DNA of 14,940 nucleotides from JABDKJ01 sp039028335 (GTDB lineage Bacteria; Bacteroidota; Bacteroidia; Flavobacteriales_D; JABDKJ01): positions 1-14,940 of the forward strand of contig JBCCIF010000075.1 of assembly GCA_039028335.1 (NCBI GenBank), written 5' to 3'. A program made the position numbers and the translations under genes. The first letter of the stretch is position 1, and every line of letters begins with the position of its first letter. The notes beneath the pieces were generated by a model. The model was given only the letters and a program-made list of their open reading frames with translations. It did not search any database and was not told where the DNA came from. Positions 14,940 to 14,940 of the stretch are shown here, one piece after another.

Positions 14940-14940
14940 A

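Noticed and set aside
1..14940. CRISPR array, insertion sequence, prophage, toxin-antitoxin or defence genes
   Set aside because: No regularly spaced repeats, transposase or integrase motifs, terminal repeats or defence-family domains were seen; all sizeable genes are chromosomal housekeeping or envelope types.

Overview
The window reads as ordinary chromosomal DNA of a free-living member of the Bacteroidota. I infer this from low-to-moderate GC, the lack of Shine-Dalgarno sequences before most starts, matches to the Bacteroidota -7 promoter element (TAnnTTTG), and gene content typical of that phylum: a BatA-domain membrane protein, a dihydroorotase-like pseudoenzyme, a DnaQ/GIY-YIG fusion and type II signal peptides. 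The genus cannot be fixed from the sequence. I saw no mobile element, phage, CRISPR array, tRNA or rRNA.

Layout. 1-839 (minus): a DEDDh exonuclease fused to a GIY-YIG domain, ending much earlier than I expect for the family, with a possible ATGA-coupled gene running off the left edge. 932-1990 (plus): a PA0069-type radical SAM protein with a TTG start. 2101-4140: polyphosphate kinase ppk1, overlapping by 4 bp a small NTF2/SnoaL-like lipoprotein (4137-4625). 4682-6724: a BatA-domain membrane protein, preceded by a perfect -7 element and directly followed by a dihydroorotase homolog (6725-7978) that has lost metal-binding and substrate-binding residues. 7979-8233: noncoding, with a 12-bp palindrome and a near-consensus -7 element. 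8234-8920: a membrane zinc metallopeptidase converging with, and overlapping by 17 bp, a minus-strand endonuclease/exonuclease/phosphatase-family lipoprotein (8904-10001). 10097-11059 and 11071-11805: a membrane-anchored protein with one clear and one degenerate OmpA-like domain, then a membrane-anchored helix-hairpin-helix protein, closed by a strong intrinsic terminator. 12044-14674: clpB, with a promoter overlapped by dyad symmetries. From 14778: the start of an unrecognised membrane or exported protein, preceded by a two-segment hairpin.

How the genes relate. Most are independent housekeeping functions: polyphosphate metabolism, protein disaggregation, DNA processing, membrane proteolysis. 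The pair most likely to work together is the OmpA-like/HHH pair. Predicted topologies put one partner at the cell wall and the other, with a DNA-binding fold, in the cytoplasm. I see no convincing new multi-gene defence or mobile system. The points most worth checking are that envelope/DNA pair, the catalytically dead dihydroorotase, the dyads at the clpB promoter, the hairpin before the last gene, the truncated nuclease fusion, and the very short predicted leaders downstream of -7 elements.
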